Shown here: positions 15,504 through 25,360 of the stretch, piece by piece | Layout of the letters: every line of letters starts with the position of its first letter | Numbering within the stretch: position 1 is the first letter of the stretch | Assembly (NCBI RefSeq): GCF_014673495.1 | Contig: NZ_CP051006.1 | Location: 7,687,001 to 7,751,000, forward strand | Reading direction: 5' to 3' | From: Streptomyces griseofuscus | GTDB taxonomy: Bacteria; Actinomycetota; Actinomycetes; Streptomycetales; Streptomycetaceae | DNA length: 64,000 bases | Program-made: the position numbers and the translations under genes | The notes under the pieces: model-generated | What the model saw: only the letters and a program-made list of their open reading frames with translations | Told to the model about the DNA's origin: nothing | Databases searched by the model: none

Positions 15504-17528
15504 ATGACACCGATCAGCCGAAGGGGCTTCGTGGGGCTGGGCGCATCCGTGGCGGCGGGAGTGGCGCTGGGCGCCACCACGCGCACCACCGCGGCGGCCG
15601 CCACCACGGCGACCGGCACGATCAAGGACGTCAAGCATGTGGTGATCCTGATGCAGGAGAACCGCAGCTTCGACCACTACTTCGGCCGTCTCAAGGGCGT
15701 GCGCGGCTTCGACGACCGCAGCGGCATCACCCTCAGCGGCAACTACTCCGTCTTCAACCAGCCGAACCTGCTCTCCCGGCAGTACCCGTGGAAGCTCAGC
15801 TCCACCCCGTCGGTGCCCGGCAAGGACGGCGAGACCCTCGCGCAGTGCAACGGCGACCTGCCGCACTCCTGGTCCTCGCAGCACTCCGCCTGGAACAAGG
15901 GCCGCCTGGACAACTGGGTCCTGGGCGTCGGCAACGTCCGCTCGCTCGGCTACCTGGACCGCTCCGACATCCCCTTCCACTACGCGCTCGCCGACAACTA
16001 CACCATCTGCGACGCCTACTTCTGCTCCACGCTGAGCGCCACCGGCCCCAACCGCACCTACCTGTGGAGCGGCAAGGTCGACTCCTCCAGCAACGACGGC
16101 GGCGACGAGTCCGGTCTCACCTGGCAGACCTACGCCGAGTCGTTGCAGGCCGCCGGGGTGAGCTGGAAGGTCTACCAGAACGCCGCGGACAACTACGGCG
16201 ACAACGCCTGCGCGTACTTCAGCAATTTCGCGGGCGCCAAGGCGGGCGACCCGCTGTACGACCGGGGTATGTCCTCGGTGCCGAAGGTGACCGGCTCCAC
16301 CCCCGACGACATCGCCGCTGCCATCAAGGCCGATGTCCAGGCGGGCACCCTCCCGCAGGTCTCCTGGGTGGTGGCCAACCAGGCGTTCTCCGAGCACCCC
16401 TACGCCCCGCCCGGCGACGGCGCCCACTTCGTCAACCTCGTCTACCAGGCCCTCGCCGCCGACGAGGACGTCTTCGACTCCACCGTCATGTTCCTCAACT
16501 ACGACGAGAACGACGGCTACTTCGACCATGTGCCTCCGCCGTCCCCGCCCGCCGGCACGGCCGGCGAGTTCCTCAACGGGGTGCCGTTCGGCTTCGGTTT
16601 CCGCGTGCCGATGATCGTCATCTCGCCCTGGACGCGCGGTGGCTGGGTCTCCTCGGAGGTCTTCGAGCACACCTCGGTGCTGCGCTTCCTCGAGACCTGG
16701 ACGGCCGCCCTCGGCACGCCCGCGAAGTGCCCCAACATCAGCGACTGGCGGCGCAAGGTGAGCGGCGACCTCACCGGGGTGTTCGACTTCGCCCACCCGG
16801 TCAAGGGCGCCGTCGCGCTGCCCGCGACCAGCGTCATCGGCATCGACAACTGCACCCTGCTGCCCAACCCGGTGCCGACCGACAACGCGCTGCCCGCCCA
16901 GGAGTCCGGCACCCGCCCGGCCCGCGCGCTGCCGTACCAGCCGGGCGGCTATCTGGACCGCCTGGAGTTCGACGCGGGCGGCAAGACGCTCGCCTGGTTC
17001 GTCATGACCAACCAGGGCGGCCCCGCCGCCCGTGCGGCCCACTTCTCCATCCACCCCAACGCCTACCGGGACACCACCCCCTGGCAGTACACGGTGGACG
17101 CGGGCGGCACCGCCACCGACTACTTCAACATCGGCTCGGGCTACGGCGACGGCAAGTACGACCTGTCGATGGTCGGCCCCAACCGCTTCCTGCGCCGCTT
17201 CCAGGGCGATGCCACCAAGGCGGGCAAGTCCGTCGAGGTGAGCACCCGTTACGCGGTCGAGCCGGGCACCGGGAAGCTGGCCCTCTACTTCAAGATGGCC
17301 AACTCCGGTTCGTCGTCGGTGAAGTTCACCATCACCTCCAACCACTACCGCTCCGACGGCCCCTGGACGTACACCGTCGCCGCCGGCGCCTCGACGGAGG
17401 ACTTCTTCAACGCGGTCGCCTACAACAACGGCTGGTACGACTTCACGATCACCGTGGACTCCGACTCGACCTGGTCGCGCCGGTTCACCGGGCATCTGGA
17501 GACGGGCGCCGCCAGCGTCAGCGGCTGA
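15504..17528 (+). CDS. Tat-exported phosphocholine-type phospholipase C
   Basis: 674 residues. The N-terminus MTPISRRGFVGLGASVAAG is a twin-arginine signal with an Ala-rich cleavage region near 35. The phosphoesterase domain (about 45-440) has QENRSFDHYFG near 50, a nucleophile-region motif with SATGPNRTYLW, and NDGYFDHVPPP near 335. The C-terminal 200 residues hold two repeats of the bacterial PLC C-terminal domain. It cleaves phospholipid head groups outside the cell, releasing phosphate-rich products. The ATG is preferred; GTG 15486 is an alternative. Its stop overlaps the convergent oxidoreductase by 11 bp. Confidence 0.93.
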   Translation: MTPISRRGFVGLGASVAAGVALGATTRTTAAAATTATGTIKDVKHVVILMQENRSFDHYFGRLKGVRGFDDRSGITLSGNYSVFNQPNLLSRQYPWKLSSTPSVPGKDGETLAQCNGDLPHSWSSQHSAWNKGRLDNWVLGVGNVRSLGYLDRSDIPFHYALADNYTICDAYFCSTLSATGPNRTYLWSGKVDSSSNDGGDESGLTWQTYAESLQAAGVSWKVYQNAADNYGDNACAYFSNFAGAKAGDPLYDRGMSSVPKVTGSTPDDIAAAIKADVQAGTLPQVSWVVANQAFSEHPYAPPGDGAHFVNLVYQALAADEDVFDSTVMFLNYDENDGYFDHVPPPSPPAGTAGEFLNGVPFGFGFRVPMIVISPWTRGGWVSSEVFEHTSVLRFLETWTAALGTPAKCPNISDWRRKVSGDLTGVFDFAHPVKGAVALPATSVIGIDNCTLLPNPVPTDNALPAQESGTRPARALPYQPGGYLDRLEFDAGGKTLAWFVMTNQGGPAARAAHFSIHPNAYRDTTPWQYTVDAGGTATDYFNIGSGYGDGKYDLSMVGPNRFLRRFQGDATKAGKSVEVSTRYAVEPGTGKLALYFKMANSGSSSVKFTITSNHYRSDGPWTYTVAAGASTEDFFNAVAYNNGWYDFTITVDSDSTWSRRFTGHLETGAASVSG

Positions 17529-18543
17529 CCGCCGCGTACAGGTCCGGGCGCGGGGCGAGTCCGACGGCCACCCGGCCGCCGCCCTCCAGCGCCCGGACCC
17601 CCGCCTCGGCTACCACCGAGGCGGCATAGCCGTCCCAGGCGCTCGGCCCGGTCACCCGGCCCGCCCGGACGGCGTCCACCCAGTCCTGGACCTCACGGTC
17701 GTAGGCGTCGGCGAACCGCACGAGGTGGTCCGGCGCCACCTCCTGCCGGGCGCCGTCCGCGCGGGTGACCACCAGGGCGTGCTCCTCGCCGATGCGCGCG
17801 CTGCCCGCCTCGCACACCGCCTCGCAGCGCACCTGGTAGCCGAAGCCGCAGTTGACGAACACCTCGACGTCCACCAGGGCGCCCCGCTCGGTCTCGAAGA
17901 GCACGAACTGCGGGTCGATCAGCCCCTCGGGCGCGCCGCCGGAGGACACCGGGCGCCGTACGGTCACCGCCGTCAGCTCCTCGCCCAGCAGCCAGCGGGC
18001 CGCGTCGATCTCATGCGAGACCGAGCTGTTGATCAGCTGGGCGCTGGTGAAGCCGGGCGGCGAGGAGACATTGCGGTGGACGCAGTGCAGCATCAGCGGC
18101 CGGCCCAGGCTGCCGCCGTCCAGCAGCGCCTTCAGGCGCCGGTACTCGGCGTCGTACCGGCGCATGAAGCCGATCTGCGCCAGCCGCCGCCCGAGCCGTG
18201 CCTCGGCCGCCACGATCCGCAGCGCCCCGGCGGAGTCCGGCACCATCGGTTTCTCGCACAGCACCGGCAGATCGCGGGCGAACGCGGCGAGCAGCGCGGC
18301 CTCGTGCGCGGGTCCGGGGGAGGCGATCAGCACGGCGGCCACGCCCGGCGCGTCCAGCGCGGCCTCGAGGTCCGTGTGCACGCGTACGCCGGTGATGCCC
18401 GCGCCGGCCGCCCGCGCCCGCTCGATGTCGGGATCGGCGACGGCCGCGACCCGGGCGCCGCTGACCACCCGGTCCAGGCGCCGCACATGATCGGCCCCCA
18501 TGTTCCCGGCCCCCAGCACCGCCACGCCCAGCGGCTCACCCAT
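17518..18543 (-). CDS. Gfo/Idh/MocA family oxidoreductase (inositol dehydrogenase-like)
   Basis: 341 residues with an N-terminal Rossmann fold (GVAVLGAGNMGADHVRRL, residues 5-22), the EKPM motif at about 96 that carries the conserved lysine, and a C-terminal dimer/substrate domain. The HEIDAARWLLG stretch near 185 includes the His expected in the sugar-binding site. Members oxidise cyclitols or sugars with NAD(P)+, most often myo-inositol in Streptomyces. GAGGGAGC precedes ATG 18543. No inositol-catabolic neighbours are present, so the substrate is open. Confidence 0.88.
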   Translation of the reverse strand: MGEPLGVAVLGAGNMGADHVRRLDRVVSGARVAAVADPDIERARAAGAGITGVRVHTDLEAALDAPGVAAVLIASPGPAHEAALLAAFARDLPVLCEKPMVPDSAGALRIVAAEARLGRRLAQIGFMRRYDAEYRRLKALLDGGSLGRPLMLHCVHRNVSSPPGFTSAQLINSSVSHEIDAARWLLGEELTAVTVRRPVSSGGAPEGLIDPQFVLFETERGALVDVEVFVNCGFGYQVRCEAVCEAGSARIGEEHALVVTRADGARQEVAPDHLVRFADAYDREVQDWVDAVRAGRVTGPSAWDGYAASVVAEAGVRALEGGGRVAVGLAPRPDLYAAVSR

Positions 18544-18622
18544 GCGCGCGCTCCCTCACGTCGACGATTTCCGCGTAGCGTACGTCGGCGGGGGAGCGCG
18601 TACTCGGGGCGCGAGGCGCGGA

Positions 18623-19717
18623 TCAGAAGCGCAGCACCCCCGCGATCCCGTCCTCCTCGCCCAGCGTGCCGTCGGGCACGAAGCGGACCTGGGCGCCGGT
18701 CTCCAGGCACTGCTCCACGATCTCGTCCACGATGTCGTCGCGGGCGTCCAGGTCGCCGGGCTCGGCCGGTACCAGATGGTCGCCGTCGTCGCGGACCACC
18801 GCCCGGAAGCCGTCCTCCACGGCGAGCAGCCGCACCCGGCCCTCCCGGGCGCTGAGCCACAGCTCGTCCAGGCCCGCCGCGAAGGTGCGGTGGCCGCGCG
18901 CCGAGGTCAGTTCCTCGACGACGGAATGGGCGTCCTTGGACTCCTCCGCCTCCAGGACCGGCCTGATGGCCTGCCACACCGCCTCGGGACCGGAGTGGGC
19001 GAGCCCGCCGTGCCCCACGTGCACCGCGCCCCTGGCGACCGTGCCGGCCTCGTCCAGCAGGGAGAGCGCCGCGGGTTCGCCGGTGACGTACAGCGGGCGG
19101 GGCTGCTCGCGCAGGACCGCGGCCATCGCGGTGTCCGCCTCGCGCAGGAACTGGCGGGTGCCCTCGTCACGGAAGGTGCTCGGCAGATCGCCGATGCGCT
19201 CCTGCCGCTCGGCGTCGAAGTTCGGCCTGCTGCGGGTCAGCGGGAAGCCCCCGGCATGCTCCTCCACCACCCGGTCCGGGCCGCCGCTCCACAGGGTGAC
19301 CTGGTCGGCCGAGACCGACAGCACCCAGAAGGGCCGCTCCGCCGCCTGCGCGGCGACCAGATTGCGGGTCAGGAAGGTGTCCGCGAGCACCACGCGCTCG
19401 GGGACGCTGCGGGCCAGCGACCAGACCTGGTGCTCACCCGGCGCGGCGAAGATCACCAGACCGTCCTCGGCATGCGCGAGATCCACCTCGGCGAGCGCCC
19501 GGTCGAGCTGGGCGTCGACGTCCGCCCGCCGCTCCCGGGTCACGGCCGGATCGGCCTCCAGGCGCTTGCGGGCCTCGGCCAGCACATTGCGCAGCCGGAC
19601 CGGATCCTGGTCGCTGCCGGATCCCCTGCGGTGCGTCGGGGTCAGCACCGACACCGCCGGATAGGGCCGCGGACGCCGCAGTTCGGCAAGGGTTGCGGGA
19701 CTCAGTGCGTGCTCCAT
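18623..19717 (-). CDS. baeRF-type release-factor-1-like protein
   Basis: 364 residues resembling the bacterial-archaeal eRF1-like (baeRF) group. VSVLTPTHRRGSGSDQDPVRLRN near 20-40 is the characteristic N-terminal segment, and the C-terminal part is rich in conserved Gly/His (GHGGLAHSGP). These proteins are predicted to act in ribosome rescue or stress translation, but none is well characterised. The ATG at 19717 lacks a clear ribosome site, yet TATGGT lies 7-12 bases upstream, so a leaderless transcript is possible. An alternative TTG start lies at 19765. Confidence 0.75.
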   Translation of the reverse strand: MEHALSPATLAELRRPRPYPAVSVLTPTHRRGSGSDQDPVRLRNVLAEARKRLEADPAVTRERRADVDAQLDRALAEVDLAHAEDGLVIFAAPGEHQVWSLARSVPERVVLADTFLTRNLVAAQAAERPFWVLSVSADQVTLWSGGPDRVVEEHAGGFPLTRSRPNFDAERQERIGDLPSTFRDEGTRQFLREADTAMAAVLREQPRPLYVTGEPAALSLLDEAGTVARGAVHVGHGGLAHSGPEAVWQAIRPVLEAEESKDAHSVVEELTSARGHRTFAAGLDELWLSAREGRVRLLAVEDGFRAVVRDDGDHLVPAEPGDLDARDDIVDEIVEQCLETGAQVRFVPDGTLGEEDGIAGVLRF

Positions 19718-20134
19718 GACAGCACCATAGGGCCGATTCACATGTACGGCATTCGGGGTATTCAAGACTTATGTCCGCGTGCCGGGACGCGCCCGCGCGC
19801 GCCCCGGTGGCCGCGCCGTCCGGGCGGCAGGTCGGTTTTCGAGCCGGGCGCCACGCGGCGCGCCATCGCTTGGGAAATTTTTTGCCCATGGCCGGTTCCG
19901 GGCGGCCGTGGCGCTCCGGCGTCGCGATTCCCCGCCTCGCGAAGGCAAAGCGCGTCCGAAAGCATCGGGCGGCCGGCCCCCGTCGTGTTACGTCCGCGTT
20001 GACCGGCGCCGGGCACGGGCGGACGCTCGTCATATAGGTGCTCGATACAACTGGTTCGTCGGCCGGCGCCGCGGCTCCCGCGAAAGCACAGGTGAGCGCG
20101 GCACCGGCGGCCGGCCGGAGGCAGGAGGCAGCGC
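19718..20134. other. 417-bp divergent intergenic region with AT-rich palindrome
   Basis: Lies between the divergent baeRF and asparagine synthetase genes. An unusually AT-rich run, TGGGAAATTTTTTGCCCA at 19871-19888, forms an imperfect palindrome. No riboswitch or small gene could be supported. Confidence 0.4.
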
Positions 20135-21976
20135 ATGTGCGGCATCACCGGATGGGTGTCCTTCGACCGTGACCTCAGCGCCGAGGCCGCCACATTGCAT
20201 GCGATGACCGAGACGATGGCCTGCCGCGGCCCGGACGACCGCGGCACCTGGACCGAGGGGCCCGCCGCCCTGGGTCACCGCAGGCTCGCCATCATCGATC
20301 TGCCCGGCGGCCGCCAGCCGATGTCCCTCGTGACCCCCGAGGGCACGGTCGCGCTGGTCTACTCCGGGGAGACCTACAACTTCACCGAACTGCGCCGCGA
20401 ACTGACCGACCGCGGCCACCGGTTCACCACCGACTCCGACACCGAGGTGGTCCTGCACGCGTACGTCGAATGGGGCGACGCGTTCGCCGAACGCCTCAAC
20501 GGCATGTACGCGTTCGCCATCTGGGACGGCCGCCGCGACAAGCTCGTGATGATCCGCGACCGGATGGGCATCAAGCCGTTCTACTACTACCGCACGCCCG
20601 ACGGCGTCCTGTTCGGCTCCGAACCCAAGGCGATCCTCGCCAACCCGCTGGCCCGCCCCCGGGTGACCCTCGACGGACTGCGCGAACTGCTCGTGATGAT
20701 CAAGACCCCGGGGCACGCCGTCTGGGACGGCATGCGCGAGGTGGAGCCCGGCACCGTCGTCACCGTCGACCGCTCCGGACTGTCCACCCGCGTCTACTGG
20801 CGTCTTCGGACCCGCCCGCACGAGGACGACCGCGACACCACCATCGCCACCGTGCGCACCCTGCTGGACGACATCGTGCGCCGCCAGCTCGTCGCCGACG
20901 TGCCCCGCTGCACCCTGCTCTCCGGCGGCCTCGACTCCTCCGCCATGACCGCGATCGCCGCCCGGCAACTCGCCGAACAGGGCCAGAAGGTGCGCTCCTT
21001 CGCCGTCGACTTCGTCGGCCAGACCGAGAACTTCGTCGCCGACGAACTGCGCGGCACCCCCGACACCCCCTTCGTGCACGACGTCGCCCGCAGCTCCGGC
21101 ACCGACCACCAGGACATCGTGCTCGACGCCGAGGCCCTCGCCGACCCCGCGGTGCGCGAGCAGGTCATCCGGGCCCGGGACCTCCCGGCCGGCTTCGGCG
21201 ACATGGACGCCTCACTGCTGCTGCTCTTCCGCGCCATCCGGCAGAAATCCACGGTCGCCCTGTCCGGGGAGTCCGCCGACGAGGTCTTCGGCGGCTACCT
21301 CCAGTTCTTCGACGAGGACGCCCGCAGCGCCGACACCTTCCCCTGGCTGGTGCGCTTCGGCCGGCACTTCGGCGACGACTCCGATGTGCTGCGCACCGAC
21401 CTCGTCAAGCAGCTCGACCTGGAGCGGTACACGGCCGACGGCTACCGTACGGCCGTCGCGGGCATCGAACGGCTCGCCGGGGAGAGCGACTTCGAGTTCC
21501 GGATGCGGCAGATCTGCCATCTGCACCTGACCCGGTTCGTGCGCATCCTGCTCGACCGCAAGGACCGGATGAGCATGGCCACCGGACTGGAGGTGCGGGT
21601 GCCGTTCTGCGACCACCGCCTGGTCGAGTACGTGTTCAACACCCCCTGGGCCCTGAAGTCCTTCGACGGCCGGGAGAAGAGCCTGCTGCGCGAGGCGGCC
21701 AAGGACGTCCTGCCGCAGAGCGTGTACGACAGGGTCAAGAGTCCCTACCCCTCCACCCAGGACCCGCGCTACGCCCGCGCCCTCCAGGCCCAGGCCAAGG
21801 ATCTGCTCGCCCGGCCCTCGCACCGCGTCTTCGACCTGGTGGACCGGGACCGCGTACGCAAGGCCGCCGAACGCGAGGCCCCGGTGTCCGACCAGGCGGC
21901 CCGGCGCGGCCTGGAACGCACCCTGGACCTCGCCCAGTGGCTGGACCTGTACGCGCCGGAACTCGTCCTCGGCTGA
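20135..21976 (+). CDS. asnB: asparagine synthetase (glutamine-hydrolysing)
   Basis: 613 residues, normal length for AsnB. The mature protein starts MCGITGW, where Cys2 is the nucleophile of the class II glutaminase domain (about 1-220). The C-terminal synthetase domain has the ATP pyrophosphatase loop LLSGGLDSSAMTA (about 260) and the SGESADEVFGGY motif (about 378). It makes asparagine from aspartate, ATP and glutamine-derived ammonia. The ATG is preceded by GGAGGCAGGAGG. It converges on a secreted protein gene with 9 bp between stops. Members may also act in secondary metabolism, but nothing nearby suggests this. Confidence 0.93.
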   Translation: MCGITGWVSFDRDLSAEAATLHAMTETMACRGPDDRGTWTEGPAALGHRRLAIIDLPGGRQPMSLVTPEGTVALVYSGETYNFTELRRELTDRGHRFTTDSDTEVVLHAYVEWGDAFAERLNGMYAFAIWDGRRDKLVMIRDRMGIKPFYYYRTPDGVLFGSEPKAILANPLARPRVTLDGLRELLVMIKTPGHAVWDGMREVEPGTVVTVDRSGLSTRVYWRLRTRPHEDDRDTTIATVRTLLDDIVRRQLVADVPRCTLLSGGLDSSAMTAIAARQLAEQGQKVRSFAVDFVGQTENFVADELRGTPDTPFVHDVARSSGTDHQDIVLDAEALADPAVREQVIRARDLPAGFGDMDASLLLLFRAIRQKSTVALSGESADEVFGGYLQFFDEDARSADTFPWLVRFGRHFGDDSDVLRTDLVKQLDLERYTADGYRTAVAGIERLAGESDFEFRMRQICHLHLTRFVRILLDRKDRMSMATGLEVRVPFCDHRLVEYVFNTPWALKSFDGREKSLLREAAKDVLPQSVYDRVKSPYPSTQDPRYARALQAQAKDLLARPSHRVFDLVDRDRVRKAAEREAPVSDQAARRGLERTLDLAQWLDLYAPELVLG

Positions 21977-21985
21977 GCGGCCCTC

Positions 21986-22738
21986 TCAGCTGGGGCCGGG
22001 GCTGCTCACGGTCGGGCTGACCGGGCTCGTCGGCGTGGCGCCGGTCGGGCTCGGGCTGGTCGGCGCCGGGCTCGCCGGGCTGGGGCTGGCCGGGGGCGTC
22101 GGGCTCGGCCGGTGCGGGACCCGCCTGGTCGGGCTCGGGCTCGGGCTCGGTGTCGTGCCGGTCGGGCTCGGCGTCGCCTTGGTCGGGGCCGGCTTCGGGC
22201 TCGTCCGGGGTGCCGCGCCGAGCCCCAGCGCCCGGTCCGCGGCGGCCGCCGAGGGCTGCCAGGACGTCGTCACCGGCTCCCAGACCGCCACCTTGGATCC
22301 GGTGCCGAGCCGGGCGGGGGCGAAGACCCGGCCCCAGCGGCCCGTCCAGTCGCCGACGGTGAGCGACGCCGCCTTGCGGGCCTGCGGGTCCGCCGTGCGG
22401 ACGATGGTGCGCACATCGGCGTGGACGGTCGCGCCCGCCGCGAGCCGCAGCCGGCCCGTGCCGTCCCCCGACACCGGCAGCGCGGCTCCGTCCAGGCCGC
22501 CGAACGTCACCAGCGGCACCCGGTCGATGGCGCAGGTCCGCCCGCTGTGGTTGGTGACGCTGACGCGCACCACGGTGGGCCGGTGCGGCACGGTGGCCGC
22601 CCGCAGCGTCAGTTCCCCCTGGACGCAGGGTGCCACCCGTGGGGCCGCCGGGGCCGCCTGTCCCGGCGGCGCGGTCAGCAGCAGGGCCGCCACGGCGGCA
22701 GCGGCGGTGGGTACGGCGATGGCGGCGCGCATGCGCAT
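21986..22738 (-). CDS. secreted DUF4232-like protein with Ser/Pro/Thr tail
   Basis: 250 residues. A signal peptide covers about 1-28 (AAAAVAALLLTAPPGQAAPA). Residues 35-165 form a beta-rich domain with two cysteines (APCVQG and GRTCAID), consistent with DUF4232, an actinobacterial extracytoplasmic domain of unknown role. The last 70 residues are a low-complexity Ser/Pro/Thr tail with no sortase motif, likely wall-spanning or glycosylated. The ATG at 22738 has GGAGGG nine bases upstream. It follows the TAP-like hydrolase by about 50 bp in the same direction. Function unknown. Confidence 0.8.
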   Translation of the reverse strand: MRMRAAIAVPTAAAAVAALLLTAPPGQAAPAAPRVAPCVQGELTLRAATVPHRPTVVRVSVTNHSGRTCAIDRVPLVTFGGLDGAALPVSGDGTGRLRLAAGATVHADVRTIVRTADPQARKAASLTVGDWTGRWGRVFAPARLGTGSKVAVWEPVTTSWQPSAAAADRALGLGAAPRTSPKPAPTKATPSPTGTTPSPSPSPTRRVPHRPSPTPPASPSPASPAPTSPSPTGATPTSPVSPTVSSPGPS

Positions 22739-22789
22739 GATGGTGTCCCTCCGGTCGCGGTCACGGACGCCGGTCGGCGGCCGGTGCCT

Positions 22790-24415
22790 TCATCGGTCGA
22801 TGCGGTTCGGGAAGACGCTCCACTCCTTCCCGTCCGCCGGGCAGGAGCTGCCGTACGCGGGCAGGGAGCCGTGGAGCAGGAATTCGTCCACCGTGCGGTG
22901 CACACACACGGAGGAGCCGTAGCCGGTGTGCCCGTCGCCCTTGTTGTCGAGGACGACGGCCGCGGGGCCGAGCCGCTGCGCGGTGCTGACGGCCCACGGG
23001 TACGGCGTCGCCGGGTCGCCGCGCGTGCCCACGAGCAGCATCCGCGGCGTGTCGACGTCCTTTACCCGGGTGCGGATGAAATCGGTGCCCTTGGGGCGGC
23101 CGTAGCACATCAGTACCTGGGTGAGCCGGTAGCGGCCGAACACGGGGGAGGCCTCGTCGTACGCGGCCCGCAGCCGCTTCAGGTCTCCGGCGATCCGGGC
23201 GGCGGAGGGCCGGTCGGGGTCGTCCGCGCAGTTGATCGCCATCAGGGCGGCCTGGAGGTTGTCGGCCGGCACGTCCTGGGGGTCGACCAGGCCGTCGTGC
23301 CGCGCCGGACGGCCCAGGACCGGCCCGGCGCCGCCGGTGGCGAAGCCCATGATCCCCCGGGGATCGCGGTCCTCGGTCAGCGAGCCCAGCGCCCGCTCCA
23401 GCGACGGCCACAGGTCCTTGCTGTAGAGGGCCTGCACGATGGCGGCCACCAGGTCCTGCCCGGAGAACGGGTCGCCGCCGTCCGTCGTGACCGGCCGCCG
23501 GTCCAGCGAACGCACCAGCCCGGCCACCGCGTCACCGGCCGCGCGCCGGTCCCGCCCGAACGGGCAGCCGGCGTCCCTCGCGCACCAGTCCAGGAAGTCC
23601 TCCAGCGCGGTCTGCTGCCCGCGCGCCCCGTCGATGCCCTGTTCGGCGAGCGACTCGGTCAGGGTGTCCACACCGTCCAGCGCCATCCGCCCCACGTTGT
23701 GCGGGAACTGCGCCGCGTACACCGAGCCGAGCCGTGTCCCGTAGGAGAAACCGAGGTAGTTGAGCTTTTGCTCGCCGAGGGCCTGGCGGATGACGTCCAG
23801 GTCCCGGGCGGCGTTCACCGTCCCTATGTACGGCAGCACGTCACCGGAGCTGCGCGCGCACGCGGCCGCGCTCTGCCGCAACTGCCGCAGCAGCGCCTGG
23901 GGATGGGCGAGGTCGGCGTCGGCGCCGGTGACGGCCGCGGTCTGGTCGCCGCCGTCGCCGCAGCTGACGGGGGAGGAGCGGCCCACCCCGCGCGGATCGA
24001 AGGTGACCACGTCATAGCCGTTGGTCAGCCCCATGAACTGCTGTCCGTCGTACGCCAGTTCGTTCACGCCCGCGCCACCGGGGCCGCCGAAGTTCAGCAG
24101 CACCGAGTGGTGGGGCGTGCCGGTGCCGCGATAGCGCGCCAGCGCGAGGTCGAGCGTGCCGGTGCCGGGGCGGGCGTAGTCGAGCGGAACCGTCACCTTC
24201 CCGCACTGCATGTCCCTCGGCATGCCCGGACCGGCGCAGGCGCCCCAGGCCACCTTCTGCCGGTAGAACCGGGACAGGTCGGGGCGGTCCGCCGGTGCCG
24301 GTGCCGAGGCCGCGGCCGCGGCCGCGGGCAGGACGGAGCCGAGCAGCGCCAGGGCGAGGACTCCGGTACCCGCACAGCGCCGCACCGCGGACCGCGTGCA
24401 CAGCTTGGCCAGCAT
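22790..24415 (-). CDS. secreted alpha/beta hydrolase, tripeptidyl-aminopeptidase type
   Basis: 541 residues with a signal peptide (LALALLGSVLPAAAAAASA). The alpha/beta-hydrolase core holds the oxyanion motif NFGGPGGAG near 115, the nucleophile elbow GFSYGT near 220, the acid in VGTRGDPATP near 465 and the base in GDGHTGYG near 493. The last part matches the TAP-like C-terminal domain. Homologues remove tripeptides from exported proteins during aerial growth. It is divergent from the chaplin gene, which fits a role around the time of hyphal emergence (inferred). Confidence 0.9.
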   Translation of the reverse strand: MLAKLCTRSAVRRCAGTGVLALALLGSVLPAAAAAASAPAPADRPDLSRFYRQKVAWGACAGPGMPRDMQCGKVTVPLDYARPGTGTLDLALARYRGTGTPHHSVLLNFGGPGGAGVNELAYDGQQFMGLTNGYDVVTFDPRGVGRSSPVSCGDGGDQTAAVTGADADLAHPQALLRQLRQSAAACARSSGDVLPYIGTVNAARDLDVIRQALGEQKLNYLGFSYGTRLGSVYAAQFPHNVGRMALDGVDTLTESLAEQGIDGARGQQTALEDFLDWCARDAGCPFGRDRRAAGDAVAGLVRSLDRRPVTTDGGDPFSGQDLVAAIVQALYSKDLWPSLERALGSLTEDRDPRGIMGFATGGAGPVLGRPARHDGLVDPQDVPADNLQAALMAINCADDPDRPSAARIAGDLKRLRAAYDEASPVFGRYRLTQVLMCYGRPKGTDFIRTRVKDVDTPRMLLVGTRGDPATPYPWAVSTAQRLGPAAVVLDNKGDGHTGYGSSVCVHRTVDEFLLHGSLPAYGSSCPADGKEWSVFPNRIDR

Positions 24416-24688
24416 CGATCGCCTCCCGAGGCGCCCGCAGCGGACCGGGACGGCGCCTTTTCGCTCACCATAAGTGGGCCCCGTCCGGCCCGCCTCCGGA
24501 CGAGCGGAACACCCCCGGGTGCCGTATGCTCCGTGCCCGATTGATGATCATTCATTGGCCTTACAAGCGGTTCATCGATCGTGCCACTCGATGGGGTGAA
24601 AGCCCGATGAGCCATAACTCAGCCGGTTCGCCCGCGTTTTACCGGGTGCGGGCGACTGCCCGCGAACTTGTCTGGAAGGCAGGAACCA

Positions 24689-25360
24689 ATGAGACGGGCT
24701 ACCCGAAACGGTGTGATCGCCGCCGTCGCCGCCTCCGGTGCGATGGCCCTGGCGTGGCCGGTGTCCGCCGCGTTCGCGGCCGACGGCGCGAGTGCCGACG
24801 GCGTCGCGGCCGGCTCACCCGGACTGATCTCCGGCAACGGCATCCAGCTGCCGGTGGACGTCCCGGTGAACGTGTGCGGCAACACGGTCGACGTGGTCGG
24901 GCTGCTCAACCCGGCCATGGGCAACCGGTGCGCCAATGAGACCGGTGCCGGCCAGGGCGGCTCGACCACCTCCGGCGGGGCCGCGGCCCACGGCGCCGTC
25001 CGGCACTCCCCGGGAGTGATCTCAGGAAACGGGATCCAGCTCCCCATCGACCTGCCGGTGAATGTCAGCGGCAACAGCGTCAATGTGGTGGGGCTGCTCA
25101 ACCCGGCCATGGGCAACACCTCCGTCAACGGCGGCGGCGAGACCCCGGCCCACCCGGTGGCGCCCACCCCGCAGCCGCCGGCCCCCATCAAGTCCCACCC
25201 GGCCGTCCCGCACACCCCGCGGCCCGCGCCGGAACCGGTGACCGCCTCGCTGGCCCACACCGGTACGGACATGACGGGCCCCGCGGCGGTCGGCAGCGCG
25301 GCGTTGCTGCTCACCGGCACCATCCTCTACCGCCGCTTCCGCCCGACCCGTATGCGCTGA
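24689..25360 (+). CDS. long chaplin with two chaplin domains and sortase signal
   Basis: 223 residues from ATG 24689 (AGGAA upstream). A signal peptide (GVIAAVAASGAMALAWPVSAAFA) is followed by chaplin domain 1 (about 45-85, PGLISGNGIQLPVDVPVNVC) and chaplin domain 2 (about 108-150). A Pro-rich spacer leads to LAHTG near 188, a membrane segment and RRFRP, the signal for class E sortases that recognise LAXTG. Long chaplins anchor the amyloid-like hydrophobic coat of aerial hyphae to the wall. Domain 1 has its two cysteines (VCGN, RCAN); domain 2 has Ser or Thr instead, an unusual change. Confidence 0.94.
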   Translation: MRRATRNGVIAAVAASGAMALAWPVSAAFAADGASADGVAAGSPGLISGNGIQLPVDVPVNVCGNTVDVVGLLNPAMGNRCANETGAGQGGSTTSGGAAAHGAVRHSPGVISGNGIQLPIDLPVNVSGNSVNVVGLLNPAMGNTSVNGGGETPAHPVAPTPQPPAPIKSHPAVPHTPRPAPEPVTASLAHTGTDMTGPAAVGSAALLLTGTILYRRFRPTRMR

